DNA of 64,000 bases, from the NCBI GenBank assembly GCA_963839175.1, contig CAWIUB010000033.1, positions 1-64,000 on the forward strand, in the 5' to 3' direction. A model generated the notes under the pieces. It had not been told where the DNA came from. It made no database searches and worked only from the letters and a program-made list of their open reading frames with translations. Positions 25,281 through 34,420 of this stretch are shown piece after piece. The DNA is from CAWIUB01 sp963839175 (lineage in GTDB: Bacteria > Actinomycetota > Actinomycetes > Mycobacteriales > Jatrophihabitantaceae). Numbering within the stretch: position 1 is the first letter of the stretch; each line of letters opens with the position of its first letter. Both the position numbers and the translations under genes were made by a program.

Positions 25281-27962
25281 GTGGCGAGCCGTACATCGAC
25301 CCACAAGGCGGGCAGTGGCACCAAGCTCGTCATCGTCGAGTCGCCGGCGAAGGCGAAGACGATCGGCGGGTATCTCGGCAACGGGTACACCGTCGAGGCC
25401 TCGATCGGCCACATCCGAGACCTGCCTCGTAACGCCGCGGACGTCCCGGCCAAGTACAAGGGCGAGCCCTGGGCGCGCCTCGGCGTCGACACCGACCACG
25501 ACTTCGAGCCCCTCTACGTCGTGAGCCCCGACCGCAAGCAGCAGGTCAGCAAGCTCAAGGCGCTGGTCAAGAACGCCGACGAGCTCTACCTCGCGACCGA
25601 CGAGGACCGCGAGGGCGAAGCCATCGCGTGGCATCTTGTGCAGGCGCTCGACCCCAAGGTGCCCGTTCGGCGCATGGTGTTCCACGAGATCACCCCGCAG
25701 GCCATCGCCCACGCCGTGGCATCCCCCCGCGACATCGACGACAAGCTCGTCGACGCGCAGGAGACCCGCCGGATCCTGGATCGGCTGTACGGCTATGAGG
25801 TCAGCCCGGTGCTGTGGAAGAAGGTGCTGCCTCGGCTGTCCGCCGGGCGGGTGCAGTCGGTGGCCACCCGGATCGTCGTCGAACGCGAGCGAGCCCGGAT
25901 GCGGTTCAAAACTGCCGAATACTGGGACGTCGAGGGGACCTTTGCCCCAGTCGAGGGCAAGGACGGGGACCCGGCCACCTTCACCGCCACGCTTGTCTCG
26001 CTCGACGACCTGCGCATCGCCACCGGGCGCGACTTCGACCCGTCGACCGGGCGCGCCGGGTCGGACGTCCTGCACCTGGACGAGGCCGGCGCACGGGGCC
26101 TCGCGGCCCGCCTCGACGGCCGGCCGTTCGAAGTCGTCCGGGTCGAGGAGAAGCCCTACCGGCGACGGCCCTACCCGCCGTTCATGACCTCGACGCTGCA
26201 GCAGGAAGCCGGCCGCAAGCTGCGCTGGTCCTCAGCGATCACCATGCGGGTGGCCCAGCGGCTCTACGAGAACGGCCTGATCACCTACATGCGCACCGAC
26301 TCGACCAGCCTGTCGGAGACCGCGCTGGTGGCCGCGCGCACCCAGGCGCGCCAGCTCTACGGCGACGCATACGTCCCGGCAGAGGCGCGCACGCACAGCC
26401 GCAAGGTGAAGAACGCCCAGGAGGCCCACGAGGCGATCCGGCCGGCAGGCGACACGTTCCGCACGCCCGGTGAGCTGGCGGCCCGGCTGTCGAGTGACGA
26501 GTTCCGGCTCTACGAGCTGATCTGGCAGCGCACCCTGGCCTCGCAGATGGCCGACGCGGTGGGCACGACGGTCTCTATCCGCATCGCCGGAACGTCGGCA
26601 TCGGGGGAGTCCGCGGTGTTTGCGACGTCCGGTCGCACGATCACGTTCCCGGGCTTTCTGCGCGCGTACGTCGAGGACACCGACGAGGCAGCCGAGAAGG
26701 ACGATGCGGAGAAGCGGCTGCCGCACCTCGAGCGGGGCCAGCCGCTGGATCCGCGCGGCTTCGAGCCGGAAGGCCATTCGACGAGTCCGCCCGCGCGGTA
26801 CACCGAGGCGTCGCTGGTCAAGGCGCTCGAGGAGCTCGGCATCGGCCGCCCGTCCACGTACGCGTCGATCCTGCAGACCATCCAGGACCGCGGCTACGTC
26901 TGGAAGAAGGGGCCGGCGCTCGTCCCGTCCTGGACCGCGTTCGCGGTTACCGGGCTGCTGGAGTCCCACTTCAACAGGCTTGTCGACTACGGCTTCACCG
27001 CCTCCGTCGAAAACGACTTGGACTCCATCGCCAACGGCGACACGTCGCGCGTCGAGTGGCTGCGGCGGTTCTACTTCGGGTCGAACGGCGTGAACGCCGA
27101 TCCGGCCCGGATCTCGGCGCAGGGTGGGCTGAAGCGGCTGATTGCCGAGCGGCTCGAGGCCATCGACGCTCGCGGCGTCAACTCGATCCCGTTGGACGGG
27201 ACCAACGCGGTGGTGCGGGTCGGCCGCTACGGCCCGTACCTGGAGCGTGATGGCGAGCGGGCGTCGATTCCGGAGGACCTCGCCCCCGACGAGCTGACAC
27301 CGGAGAAGGTCGACGAGCTGCTGGCGGCACCGTCCGGCGACCGGGTTCTGGGCGTGACTGCGGATGGCCGGGAGATCACCGCCAAGTCCGGCCGGTATGG
27401 CCCCTACGTCACCGACGGGGAGCAGACCGCGTCGCTGTTCGGGTCGATGTCCCTCGACACGGTGGCGCTGGCCGACGCGCAGCGGCTGCTGACGTTGCCG
27501 CGGACGCTGGGCGAGATCGACGGCGAGCAGGTCACCGCGCAAAACGGCCGATACGGCCCCTACGTCAAACGTGGCAGCGACTCGCGGTCGCTCGACAGCG
27601 AAGAACAGCTGTTCACGGTGACCCTGGACGATGCGAAGGCGCTGTTCGCGCAACCGAAGCTGCGTGGCCGCCGGACCGCCGCCGCACCGCCGCTGCGCGA
27701 GCTCGGTCTGGATCCGGTCTCCGGCAGGCCAATGGTGGTCAAAGACGGCCGGTTCGGGCCCTACATCACCGACGGTGAAACGAACGCGTCGCTGCGCCGC
27801 GGCGACTCCGTCGAGGAGCTCACCGACGAGCGGGCCGTCGAACTGCTGGCAGAACGGCGTACTCGCGGGCCCGCCAAGAAAGCCACCCGCAAGGCACCCG
27901 CCAAGAAAGCGCCCGCCAAGAAGACGCCCGCCAAGAAGACGCCCGCGAAGAAGGCCACCTGA
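25281..27962 (+). CDS. topA: DNA topoisomerase I
   Basis: This 893-residue type IA topoisomerase relaxes negative supercoils. The Toprim domain has VIVESPAKAKTI and LATDEDREGEAIAWHL, and the active-site Tyr is Y336 in TYMRTDSTSLSE. The C-terminal half carries repeated actinobacterial TopA domains (GRYGPYV/GRFGPYI landmarks near 650, 700, 760 and 820) and no zinc-ribbon Cys. The last 28 residues are a Lys-rich tail of repeated APAKK/TPAKK units, known in mycobacterial and streptomycete TopA to aid processive DNA binding. GTG 25281 is preferred because GGAG precedes it. Confidence 0.95.
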   Translation: MASRTSTHKAGSGTKLVIVESPAKAKTIGGYLGNGYTVEASIGHIRDLPRNAADVPAKYKGEPWARLGVDTDHDFEPLYVVSPDRKQQVSKLKALVKNADELYLATDEDREGEAIAWHLVQALDPKVPVRRMVFHEITPQAIAHAVASPRDIDDKLVDAQETRRILDRLYGYEVSPVLWKKVLPRLSAGRVQSVATRIVVERERARMRFKTAEYWDVEGTFAPVEGKDGDPATFTATLVSLDDLRIATGRDFDPSTGRAGSDVLHLDEAGARGLAARLDGRPFEVVRVEEKPYRRRPYPPFMTSTLQQEAGRKLRWSSAITMRVAQRLYENGLITYMRTDSTSLSETALVAARTQARQLYGDAYVPAEARTHSRKVKNAQEAHEAIRPAGDTFRTPGELAARLSSDEFRLYELIWQRTLASQMADAVGTTVSIRIAGTSASGESAVFATSGRTITFPGFLRAYVEDTDEAAEKDDAEKRLPHLERGQPLDPRGFEPEGHSTSPPARYTEASLVKALEELGIGRPSTYASILQTIQDRGYVWKKGPALVPSWTAFAVTGLLESHFNRLVDYGFTASVENDLDSIANGDTSRVEWLRRFYFGSNGVNADPARISAQGGLKRLIAERLEAIDARGVNSIPLDGTNAVVRVGRYGPYLERDGERASIPEDLAPDELTPEKVDELLAAPSGDRVLGVTADGREITAKSGRYGPYVTDGEQTASLFGSMSLDTVALADAQRLLTLPRTLGEIDGEQVTAQNGRYGPYVKRGSDSRSLDSEEQLFTVTLDDAKALFAQPKLRGRRTAAAPPLRELGLDPVSGRPMVVKDGRFGPYITDGETNASLRRGDSVEELTDERAVELLAERRTRGPAKKATRKAPAKKAPAKKTPAKKTPAKKAT

Positions 27963-28007
27963 CGGGTTTCTCTCGTAGCTTGCGGTCCGACCGGGTAGAA
28001 CGAATAC

Positions 28008-29480
28008 ATGGGATCTGCACCGCTCGTCGTGGCGTCCAACCGTGGCCCGCTGTCCATCGAGGCCCAGCAGGACGGTGAGGACGACATCCAGCGTGGTGGA
28101 GGCGGCGGGCTCGTCAACGGCATGCAGGCCGCGCTGCGGGCCGTCCCCGAGGCTCTGTGGATCTGCTGCGCTCTCAACGACCGGGAGCGGTCGCTCAGCC
28201 GGCGAACGTGGCCGGGACACCTATCGCAGCTGCCGAGCGTCGCGAAGGCGCTGGCCGGGGAGTACGAGCTGCGGATGCTCCCGATCGACGCAAAGACCTT
28301 CCGGCTCGCATACCAGGGCGTGGCCAATTCCACGCTCTGGTTCGTGTTGCATCTGCTCTACGAGCCGGCCCGCACCCCGGTCTTCGACGCGGAGTGGCGG
28401 CGGGAGTGGGACGCCTACCGCCGATACAACGTCGCATTCGCCGACGCCATCGCGGCCGAGACGGCACCGGGCGCGACGGTGATGGTGCAGGACTATCACC
28501 TGTTTCTGGTGCCGAGATTGCTGCGCCAGCAACGCCCGGACCTGCGCATCGGGCATTTCACCCATACCCCGTGGGTGCCGCCCGACTACTTCCGGATGTT
28601 GCCCGATGACATCGGCCGCGAGCTGCTCGACGGAATGCTCGGCGCCGACCTGCTCGGCTTCCATTGCACCCGCTGGCGGGACTTCTTCGCGGCCTGCTGT
28701 CTGGACGTTCTGGGCGTTCGCCCGACTAATCAGCTGGATGTCTTCCCGCTGTGCACCGATGCCGAGGAGCTTGCCAAACGCGCCCACCGTCGCGACGTCG
28801 ACGCGGCGATGGGCGGCTTGACCGAGCTGGTCGGCGACCGGCTCGTCATCGGCCGGGTCGATCGCACCGAGCTGTCCAAGAACGTGTGGCGTGGCCTGCT
28901 CGCCTATCGGGAGCTGCTGCGCACACACCCGGAATGGCGGGACCGCGTCGTGCACGTCATCTGTGACTACCCGTCGCGCGAGGAACTGCCCGCGTATCGC
29001 GAGTACGTGGCCACCGTGGAGCGCCTGGCCGCCGACATCGACGCGGAGTTCGCCACCGACGACTGGGCGCCGGTGATCCTCGAGATCAGCAACGACTACC
29101 CCTCTTCGCTGGCGACCTTGCGGTGCTCGGATGTCGTGTTCGTCAACCCCGTCCGAGACGGTATGAATCTCGTTGTGCTGGAAGGGATCGTGCTGTCGGA
29201 GCGGGATCCTGTGGTCGTCCTCTCGCGCAACGCGGGTTCCGCGGACCTGCTCGGTGACGACGCCCTGCTCGTCAATCCGTTCGATGTGTCCGAGACGGCC
29301 CGCGCGCTGCATCAGGCGCTCGTCATGCCGCCGGAGGAACGGCTGGCGCGGGCCACCCGGCTGCGCGAAGCTGCGGGGCGGCTGCCGCCGGTGGCGTGGT
29401 TCCAGGCCCAGATCGACGCCGTGGGCGCCGCCGGATCTTCAGTTACGGCCGCCCGCTCATCGGGTGATCGCACTGCGTAG
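28008..29480 (+). CDS. otsA: Trehalose-6-phosphate synthase, GT20
   Basis: This 490-residue GT20 glycosyltransferase forms trehalose-6-phosphate from UDP/ADP-glucose and glucose-6-phosphate. It has SNRGPLS, a glycine-rich GGGGGLVNG loop, VQDYHLFLVP, and HTPWVPPDYFRMLP. The catalytic R-x4-K pair appears in VDRTELSKN, which aligns with the RLDYSKG of E. coli OtsA but differs at the interior residues. NPVRDGMNLVVLEG keeps the D-G-M-N and the Glu. These variations place it in an actinobacterial OtsA subgroup; a related sugar or pseudoglycoside acceptor cannot be excluded. Confidence 0.88.
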   Translation: MGSAPLVVASNRGPLSIEAQQDGEDDIQRGGGGGLVNGMQAALRAVPEALWICCALNDRERSLSRRTWPGHLSQLPSVAKALAGEYELRMLPIDAKTFRLAYQGVANSTLWFVLHLLYEPARTPVFDAEWRREWDAYRRYNVAFADAIAAETAPGATVMVQDYHLFLVPRLLRQQRPDLRIGHFTHTPWVPPDYFRMLPDDIGRELLDGMLGADLLGFHCTRWRDFFAACCLDVLGVRPTNQLDVFPLCTDAEELAKRAHRRDVDAAMGGLTELVGDRLVIGRVDRTELSKNVWRGLLAYRELLRTHPEWRDRVVHVICDYPSREELPAYREYVATVERLAADIDAEFATDDWAPVILEISNDYPSSLATLRCSDVVFVNPVRDGMNLVVLEGIVLSERDPVVVLSRNAGSADLLGDDALLVNPFDVSETARALHQALVMPPEERLARATRLREAAGRLPPVAWFQAQIDAVGAAGSSVTAARSSGDRTA

Positions 29481-29518
29481 CGCTTCGGCTTGTTGCAACT
29501 CCAGCCGGTTGCGCGTGA

Positions 29519-30283
29519 TCACGACTTGTGGCCAACGCAGAAGATCCGCCGGAACGGGAAGATCGTCCCGTGCGGCGTCGCCGGATAGGCCTCCCGCAGC
29601 ATCGCCGCGTACGTCGCTTCGAACTCCGCGGCGTCCTCGGGCGAGAGCGCTCCGAGCACTGGACGCAGCCCGGTGCCGCGCACCCACTCCAGCACCGGGT
29701 CCGGGCCCGGCAGCAGGTGCAGATACGTCGTCTCCCAGGCGTCCGCGCTCAGCCCGGCGTCGAGCAGCAGCGTGGCGTATTCCTCGGGCGACGAAACCGC
29801 GTCCCGGTGGCGGAGCACGCCCGCCAGTACGTCTGACCAACGGGGGGAATCGGCCAGCAGGCGCATCAACATGTGCGACGGCGAGGTGAAGTTGCCGGGC
29901 ACCTGCCAGGCCAGCCACGCACCGCGGGCCAGCGAGCCCGCCCACGAGCGGAGCAGGTCCATGTGCCCCGGCACCCATTGCAGTGTCGCGTTGCTGACCA
30001 CGACGCTGGTGTCGGGCGTGGGCTGCCAGGACGCCACATCGCCGACCCGGAACGAGACGCCCTCGATGGACTCGGCCGCCGAGATCATCTCCGGCGATGA
30101 GTCGATGCCCTCGACCACCGCATCCGGCCACCGGGCCGCCAGCAGCGCCGTGAGGTTGCCCGGCCCGCACCCGAGATCCACGACACGCCGCGGCGAGTCG
30201 GCGGTAATGCGGGCGATCAGGTCGACGAACGGGCGCGCCCGGTCGTCCCGGTATTGGCCGTACTTGGCAGGATCCCAGTCCAT
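29519..30283 (-). CDS. tam: Trans-aconitate 2-methyltransferase
   Basis: This 254-residue SAM-dependent class I methyltransferase begins MDWDPAKYGQYRDDRARPF, typical of Tam. It carries motif I VVDLGCGPGNLTALLA, then GIDSSPEMI and VVVSNATLQWVPGH. The tail FRRIFCVGHK is also Tam-like. Tam methylates trans-aconitate, an inhibitor of aconitase. ATG 30283 is used; ATG 30301 is an alternative. It is divergent from a MarR regulator across an inverted-repeat operator, the tam-tamR arrangement known from Streptomyces. Confidence 0.88.
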   Translation of the reverse strand: MDWDPAKYGQYRDDRARPFVDLIARITADSPRRVVDLGCGPGNLTALLAARWPDAVVEGIDSSPEMISAAESIEGVSFRVGDVASWQPTPDTSVVVSNATLQWVPGHMDLLRSWAGSLARGAWLAWQVPGNFTSPSHMLMRLLADSPRWSDVLAGVLRHRDAVSSPEEYATLLLDAGLSADAWETTYLHLLPGPDPVLEWVRGTGLRPVLGALSPEDAAEFEATYAAMLREAYPATPHGTIFPFRRIFCVGHKS

Positions 30284-30294
30284 CTGAAGACCTC

Positions 30295-30334
30295 TCGACA
30301 TCGAGGGACAATATCTCGATGTCAACAGAGATAT
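30295..30334. promoter_or_regulatory. Inverted-repeat operator between tam and the MarR gene
   Basis: TCGACATCGAG (30295-30305) and CTCGATGTCAA (30315-30325) form an inverted repeat with one mismatch and a 9-base spacer. ATATCTC (30311-30317) and GAGATAT (30328-30334) form an overlapping perfect one. The sites sit in the 55-bp gap between the divergent starts and resemble TamR-type operators (ATCTCGA/TCGAGAT cores). Binding there would block both promoters. Confidence 0.7.
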
Positions 30335-30338
30335 CATC

Positions 30339-30836
30339 ATGGACGTGGGAGACGAGGTCGACGAGATCGTCGACGCCTGGCGCCGCGAGCGCCCGGACCT
30401 CGACGTGGAGCCGCTGCTGATCCTGTCGCGGATCGGGCGGCTGGCCGACGTCCTGGACGAGCGGCGTTCGGCCGCGTTCGTCGAGCACGGCCTGCAGCTG
30501 CACGAATTCGACGTGCTGGCAGCCCTCCGGCGCAGTGGCGCACCGTTCGAGATGACGGCGGGTGCACTGTGCCAGGCCACCCACGTCACGTCTGGCACGA
30601 TGACCAGCCGGCTGGACCGGCTGGTGTCCCGCAGATTGGTGGTACGCCGCCCGGACGAGATCGACGGCCGCCTCGTGCGGGTGCGGCTCACCGGAGCGGG
30701 CCGGCGGCGCGTCGACGCGGCTCTCGCGACGCTGCTGGAATCCGAACGCGAGCTGCTGGCCCAGGTACCGGACTCGCGGCGCGAGCGGCTCGCCGGCGCC
30801 CTGCGCGACCTGCTCGCCGCGGCCACAGGCAGCTGA
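30339..30836 (+). CDS. tamR: MarR family regulator, TamR-like
   Basis: This 165-residue winged-helix regulator has a dimerisation helix at each end and a central DNA-binding domain. The segment LHEFDVLAALRRSGAPFEMTAG is followed by recognition helix THVTSGTMTSRLDRLVSRRLV and wing RRPDEIDGRLVRVRLT. It belongs to the long MarR class with an extra N-terminal helix. Divergence from tam suggests TamR, a repressor that releases DNA on binding citrate, cis- or trans-aconitate in Streptomyces (known family behaviour, inferred here). Confidence 0.85.
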   Translation: MDVGDEVDEIVDAWRRERPDLDVEPLLILSRIGRLADVLDERRSAAFVEHGLQLHEFDVLAALRRSGAPFEMTAGALCQATHVTSGTMTSRLDRLVSRRLVVRRPDEIDGRLVRVRLTGAGRRRVDAALATLLESERELLAQVPDSRRERLAGALRDLLAAATGS

Positions 30837-30851
30837 GAAATCAGCCAGCCT

Positions 30852-33110
30852 GTGTCCGACTCGCGGATAGGCTGGGACTTGCCTAAGACTTCAGATGCCG
30901 CAGGAGTCGTCATCAGCGCCGAGCAGGTGACCACGTCCGGCCGTCCCGATGTGGACGTCCGGTCGGCTGCCGTGCTCGATCAGGCACCTTCAGCCCCCCG
31001 GGCCGGTCCGCCGGGTGGAGCCTCTTCGGTGCGGGCGCTTCGCGGGGTGCTGCGCACGACCCCGTTCCGGCGACTCTGGTATGCCACGGGCCTATCCAGT
31101 CTCGGCGACTGGCTCGGCCTGCTCGCCACCACTGCACTCGCCACCTCGCTGGCGCACGGCTACCAGGCGCAGAACTATGCGCTGGGCGGCGTGCTGGTGA
31201 TCCGGCTGCTGCCGGCGATCGTGCTCGGCCCGGTGGCCGGCGCATTCGCCGACAAGTTCGACCGGCGCGTCACCATGGTGGTCTCCGACCTGGTCCGGTT
31301 TGCGCTGTTCCTGACCATCCCGCTGGCTCATCTGGTCGTCGACTCGCGGCAGACCCTCTGGTGGCTGTTCATCGCGACCTTCCTGATCGAGTGCGTCAGC
31401 TTGTTCTGGCTGCCGGCCAAGGACGCCGCGGTGCCGAACCTGGTGCGGCGCGATCAGATCGAGGCCGCCAACCAGTTGAGCCTGATCACCACCTACGGCC
31501 TCACGCCGGTCCTGGGCGCGGCGCTGTTCTCGGTCATGTCGCTGATTACGAACGTGCTGGCCCGGCACCTGTCATTCTTCAAGACCAATCCCACCAACCT
31601 GGCCCTGTACCTGAACGCGGCAACGTTCCTGGTCGCAGCCCTGGTCGTCTGGTTCATCCGCGAGATCAGCGGGCCATGCGGACCGCCGGCCGAAGGGCAT
31701 AGCCTCTTCGGCCTGATCCGTGAGGGAGCCAGCTTCGTTCGCGGGTCCAGGTTGGTCGGTGGCCTGATTCTCGGGCTGATCGGCGCGTTCGCCGCGGGCG
31801 GCGCCGTGATCGGCGCGGGCCGGATCTTCGTGACCAGCCTGGGCGGCGGCAACGCTGCGTACGGCGTGCTGTTCGGCTCGGTATTCGTGGGCCTAGGCGC
31901 CGGCATGGCGCTGGGCCCGCGCGTGGCGCGCGAGCTGTCGCGCCGTCGGCTGTTCGGCCTGTCGATTGTGTTCGGCGGTGTCAGCCTGGCGCTCGCTGCG
32001 GTGATGCCACAGGTCGCCCTCGCGATGATCTTCGTCCTCGGGGTCGGCTTTGGTGCCGGCATCGCCTACCTGTGTGGCGTCACGCTGATGGGCACCGACG
32101 TCGCCGACGAGATACGCGGGCGGGTGTTCGCCTTGCTGCAGTCGCTCATCCGGATCGTCCTCATCCTGGGCCTGGCGGCGGTGCCATTCGTGGTGGCCCA
32201 GGTGGGGCGGCACACGTTCCACGTCGGCAGCGCCACCGTGACGGTCGACGGCACCCGGTTCGTCCTGGTCGCGGGCGGGCTCGTCGCGATCGCCGCAGGC
32301 GTGCTGGCCTACCGCCGGATGGACGACGAGCAGCACGTCGGGCTCTGGACGGACGTCAAGAGTGCGCTGTGGGGTGATCCGGCGCTGCGCCGACGGATGC
32401 GCGACGGCGGGGTGCTCATCGCGTTCGAAGGCGGCGAGGGTGCGGGCAAGTCGACGCAGATTCAGCTGCTGGCTGCCGCGCTGCGGGCCGACGGTCGTAG
32501 GGTTTCGGTGACCCACGAGCCCGGAGCCACCGGGGTCGGCCGGCAGATCCGTGAACTCGTGCTGCACCGGGACGAGACGCTGTCACCGCGAGCCGAGGCG
32601 CTGCTGTTCGCCGCCGACCGGGCCCATCATGTCGCCACTGTGATCGGCCCGGCGCTCGCCGAAGGACAGGTTGTGCTGACCGACCGCTACGTCGACTCAT
32701 CACTCGCCTATCAGGGGGCCGGGCGCGAGCTCACCTTCGGGGACGTCCGCCGCATTTCGCAATGGGCCACGTCCGGGCTGGTGCCCGACCTCACCGTGCT
32801 GCTCGACATCCCGCCGCAGGTTGGTCTCGCCCGGGCGCAGGGGGACGGTGGCACCGAGCAGCGTCGTGGCGCCGACAAGCTGGAGGGTGAGTCGATCGAC
32901 TTCCACGAGCGGGTGCGTCAAGCGTTCCGCGGACTGGCCGAGGCGCATCCGCGACGCTATCTGGTGCAGGACGCCACCCGCCCGACGGGTGAACTCGCGG
33001 CCGAGATCCGGGCCGCGGTCGAGCCGCTGCTGGCGGCTCGCCCCACGTTGCTCGACCGGCTGCGTGTGCGGACGCGCCCGGAGGCGGCCATTCGGCGAGC
33101 CGGCACGTGA
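30852..33110 (+). CDS. tmk: MFS transporter-thymidylate kinase fusion
   Basis: This 752-residue two-domain protein has a GTG start. Residues about 68-490 form an MFS-like membrane domain (FADKFDRRVTMVVSDL and MGTDVADEIRGRVFALLQ are its landmarks). Residues about 520-740 are a dTMP kinase: P-loop GGEGAGKST from residue 527, THEPGATGVG, LTDRYVDSSLAYQG and a LID-type REQ/RGADKLE region. The fusion is known in several actinobacteria, and this is the only tmk in view. The transporter half has no known substrate. It overlaps holB by GTGA, forming a tmk-holB operon. Confidence 0.92.
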   Translation: MSDSRIGWDLPKTSDAAGVVISAEQVTTSGRPDVDVRSAAVLDQAPSAPRAGPPGGASSVRALRGVLRTTPFRRLWYATGLSSLGDWLGLLATTALATSLAHGYQAQNYALGGVLVIRLLPAIVLGPVAGAFADKFDRRVTMVVSDLVRFALFLTIPLAHLVVDSRQTLWWLFIATFLIECVSLFWLPAKDAAVPNLVRRDQIEAANQLSLITTYGLTPVLGAALFSVMSLITNVLARHLSFFKTNPTNLALYLNAATFLVAALVVWFIREISGPCGPPAEGHSLFGLIREGASFVRGSRLVGGLILGLIGAFAAGGAVIGAGRIFVTSLGGGNAAYGVLFGSVFVGLGAGMALGPRVARELSRRRLFGLSIVFGGVSLALAAVMPQVALAMIFVLGVGFGAGIAYLCGVTLMGTDVADEIRGRVFALLQSLIRIVLILGLAAVPFVVAQVGRHTFHVGSATVTVDGTRFVLVAGGLVAIAAGVLAYRRMDDEQHVGLWTDVKSALWGDPALRRRMRDGGVLIAFEGGEGAGKSTQIQLLAAALRADGRRVSVTHEPGATGVGRQIRELVLHRDETLSPRAEALLFAADRAHHVATVIGPALAEGQVVLTDRYVDSSLAYQGAGRELTFGDVRRISQWATSGLVPDLTVLLDIPPQVGLARAQGDGGTEQRRGADKLEGESIDFHERVRQAFRGLAEAHPRRYLVQDATRPTGELAAEIRAAVEPLLAARPTLLDRLRVRTRPEAAIRRAGT

Positions 33111-34297
33111 CGGTCTGGGATTCCCTGGTCGGCCAGCAGGACACGGTGCTGACGCTGCGGGCCGCCGCGACCGCGGCGTCGGACCTGGTCGCCGGTCGAT
33201 CGGTCGGGCCCGCGGCGATGACCCACGCGTGGCTGTTCACCGGGCCGGCGGGGTCGGGCCGGTCGGTCGCGGCGCGCGCCCTGGCTGCGGCGCTGCAGTG
33301 CGAGCGTCTGGACGCCCTCGGATGCGGCGAATGCGCCGCCTGCCACACAGTGCTGGCCGGCACGCACCCCGACGTGCACCCCGTCGTCCCCGAGGGGCTG
33401 TCGATCTCGGTGACAGAGATGCGGGGGGTGGTGGCGACCGCCGCCCGCCGGCCCGCTCTGGGACGGTGGCAGGTCGTGGTGATCGAGAACGCCGACCGGT
33501 TGACAGAAGCGGCGTCCAACGCGCTGCTCAAGGCGATCGAGGAGCCGCCTGAGCGCACCGTGTTCCTGCTCTGCGCGCCGTCGCTGCACCCCGACGACGT
33601 CTCGGTGACCGTCCGGTCGCGGTGTCGGCTGGTCGTCTTGCGCACACCGGCCGCGCCTGCGGTGGCCGATGTGCTGAGGCGAGAGGGCGTCGACCCGGCT
33701 ACTGCGGTGTGGGCCGCCCAGGCCGGGCAAGGGCACGTCGGCCGGTCGCGCCGGCTTGCCCGCGATGCCGACGCGCGCCAGCGCCGCGAGGCTGTGCTCG
33801 CCATCCCGGCGTCGTTGACATCCTTGCAGGCCTGCCTCGACGCTGCGGACCATCTGGTGGGGACCGCGGAAGCCGAGGCGGCGGCGATCTCCAGCGAGCT
33901 GGACGCCGGCGAGACGGAGGCGCTGCAGATCGCCCTGGGCGCGGGCGGCACGGGCAAGGGCACTACGGCCACGACCCGCGGTACGGTCGGCGCGGTGCGT
34001 GAGCTGGAACGGCGGCAGCGGTCGCGGGCCACTCGCACGCAGCGCGATGCGCTTGATCGGGCGCTGGTCGACCTGGCGGCGTTCTACCGGGACGTGCTGC
34101 TGACCCAGTCCGGATCGACTGCTTCGCCTGCCCACCCGGACTTCGATGCCGATGTGCGTGCGGTTGCCGGACGTATCACCCCGGCTGGGGCCCTGCAGCG
34201 ACTGGATGCCGTGCTGGCTGCGCGCGAGGCGGTCGAGCTGAACGTCAAACCCCGCATCGCTGTCGAGGCGCTGACGGCCGCATTGCGTCTGCCGTAG
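33107..34297 (+). CDS. holB: DNA polymerase III subunit delta'
   Basis: This 396-residue AAA+ clamp-loader subunit has a degenerate P-loop TGPAGSGRSVAARAL, a zinc-type cluster C-G-E-C-A-A-C preceded by CERLDALG, VVIENADRLTEAASNALLKAIEEPP and SRCR as sensor region. These are hallmark delta' features. A GTG start lies in the tmk stop. It corresponds to Rv3644c and is co-translated with tmk, a common pairing in bacteria. Confidence 0.92.
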   Translation: MTVWDSLVGQQDTVLTLRAAATAASDLVAGRSVGPAAMTHAWLFTGPAGSGRSVAARALAAALQCERLDALGCGECAACHTVLAGTHPDVHPVVPEGLSISVTEMRGVVATAARRPALGRWQVVVIENADRLTEAASNALLKAIEEPPERTVFLLCAPSLHPDDVSVTVRSRCRLVVLRTPAAPAVADVLRREGVDPATAVWAAQAGQGHVGRSRRLARDADARQRREAVLAIPASLTSLQACLDAADHLVGTAEAEAAAISSELDAGETEALQIALGAGGTGKGTTATTRGTVGAVRELERRQRSRATRTQRDALDRALVDLAAFYRDVLLTQSGSTASPAHPDFDADVRAVAGRITPAGALQRLDAVLAAREAVELNVKPRIAVEALTAALRLP

Positions 34298-34420
34298 GGT
34301 CGCTCGGCGCGTCGGGCACGCACCGCGACGACGCTCGGCTTCGGGCTGGCGCTGCTGGAGGCGCGCATTGCCGCGGCTGTGCGCCGAAGCGAGCCAGGCC
34401 GCGCGGGTTAAGCTTCGTCG

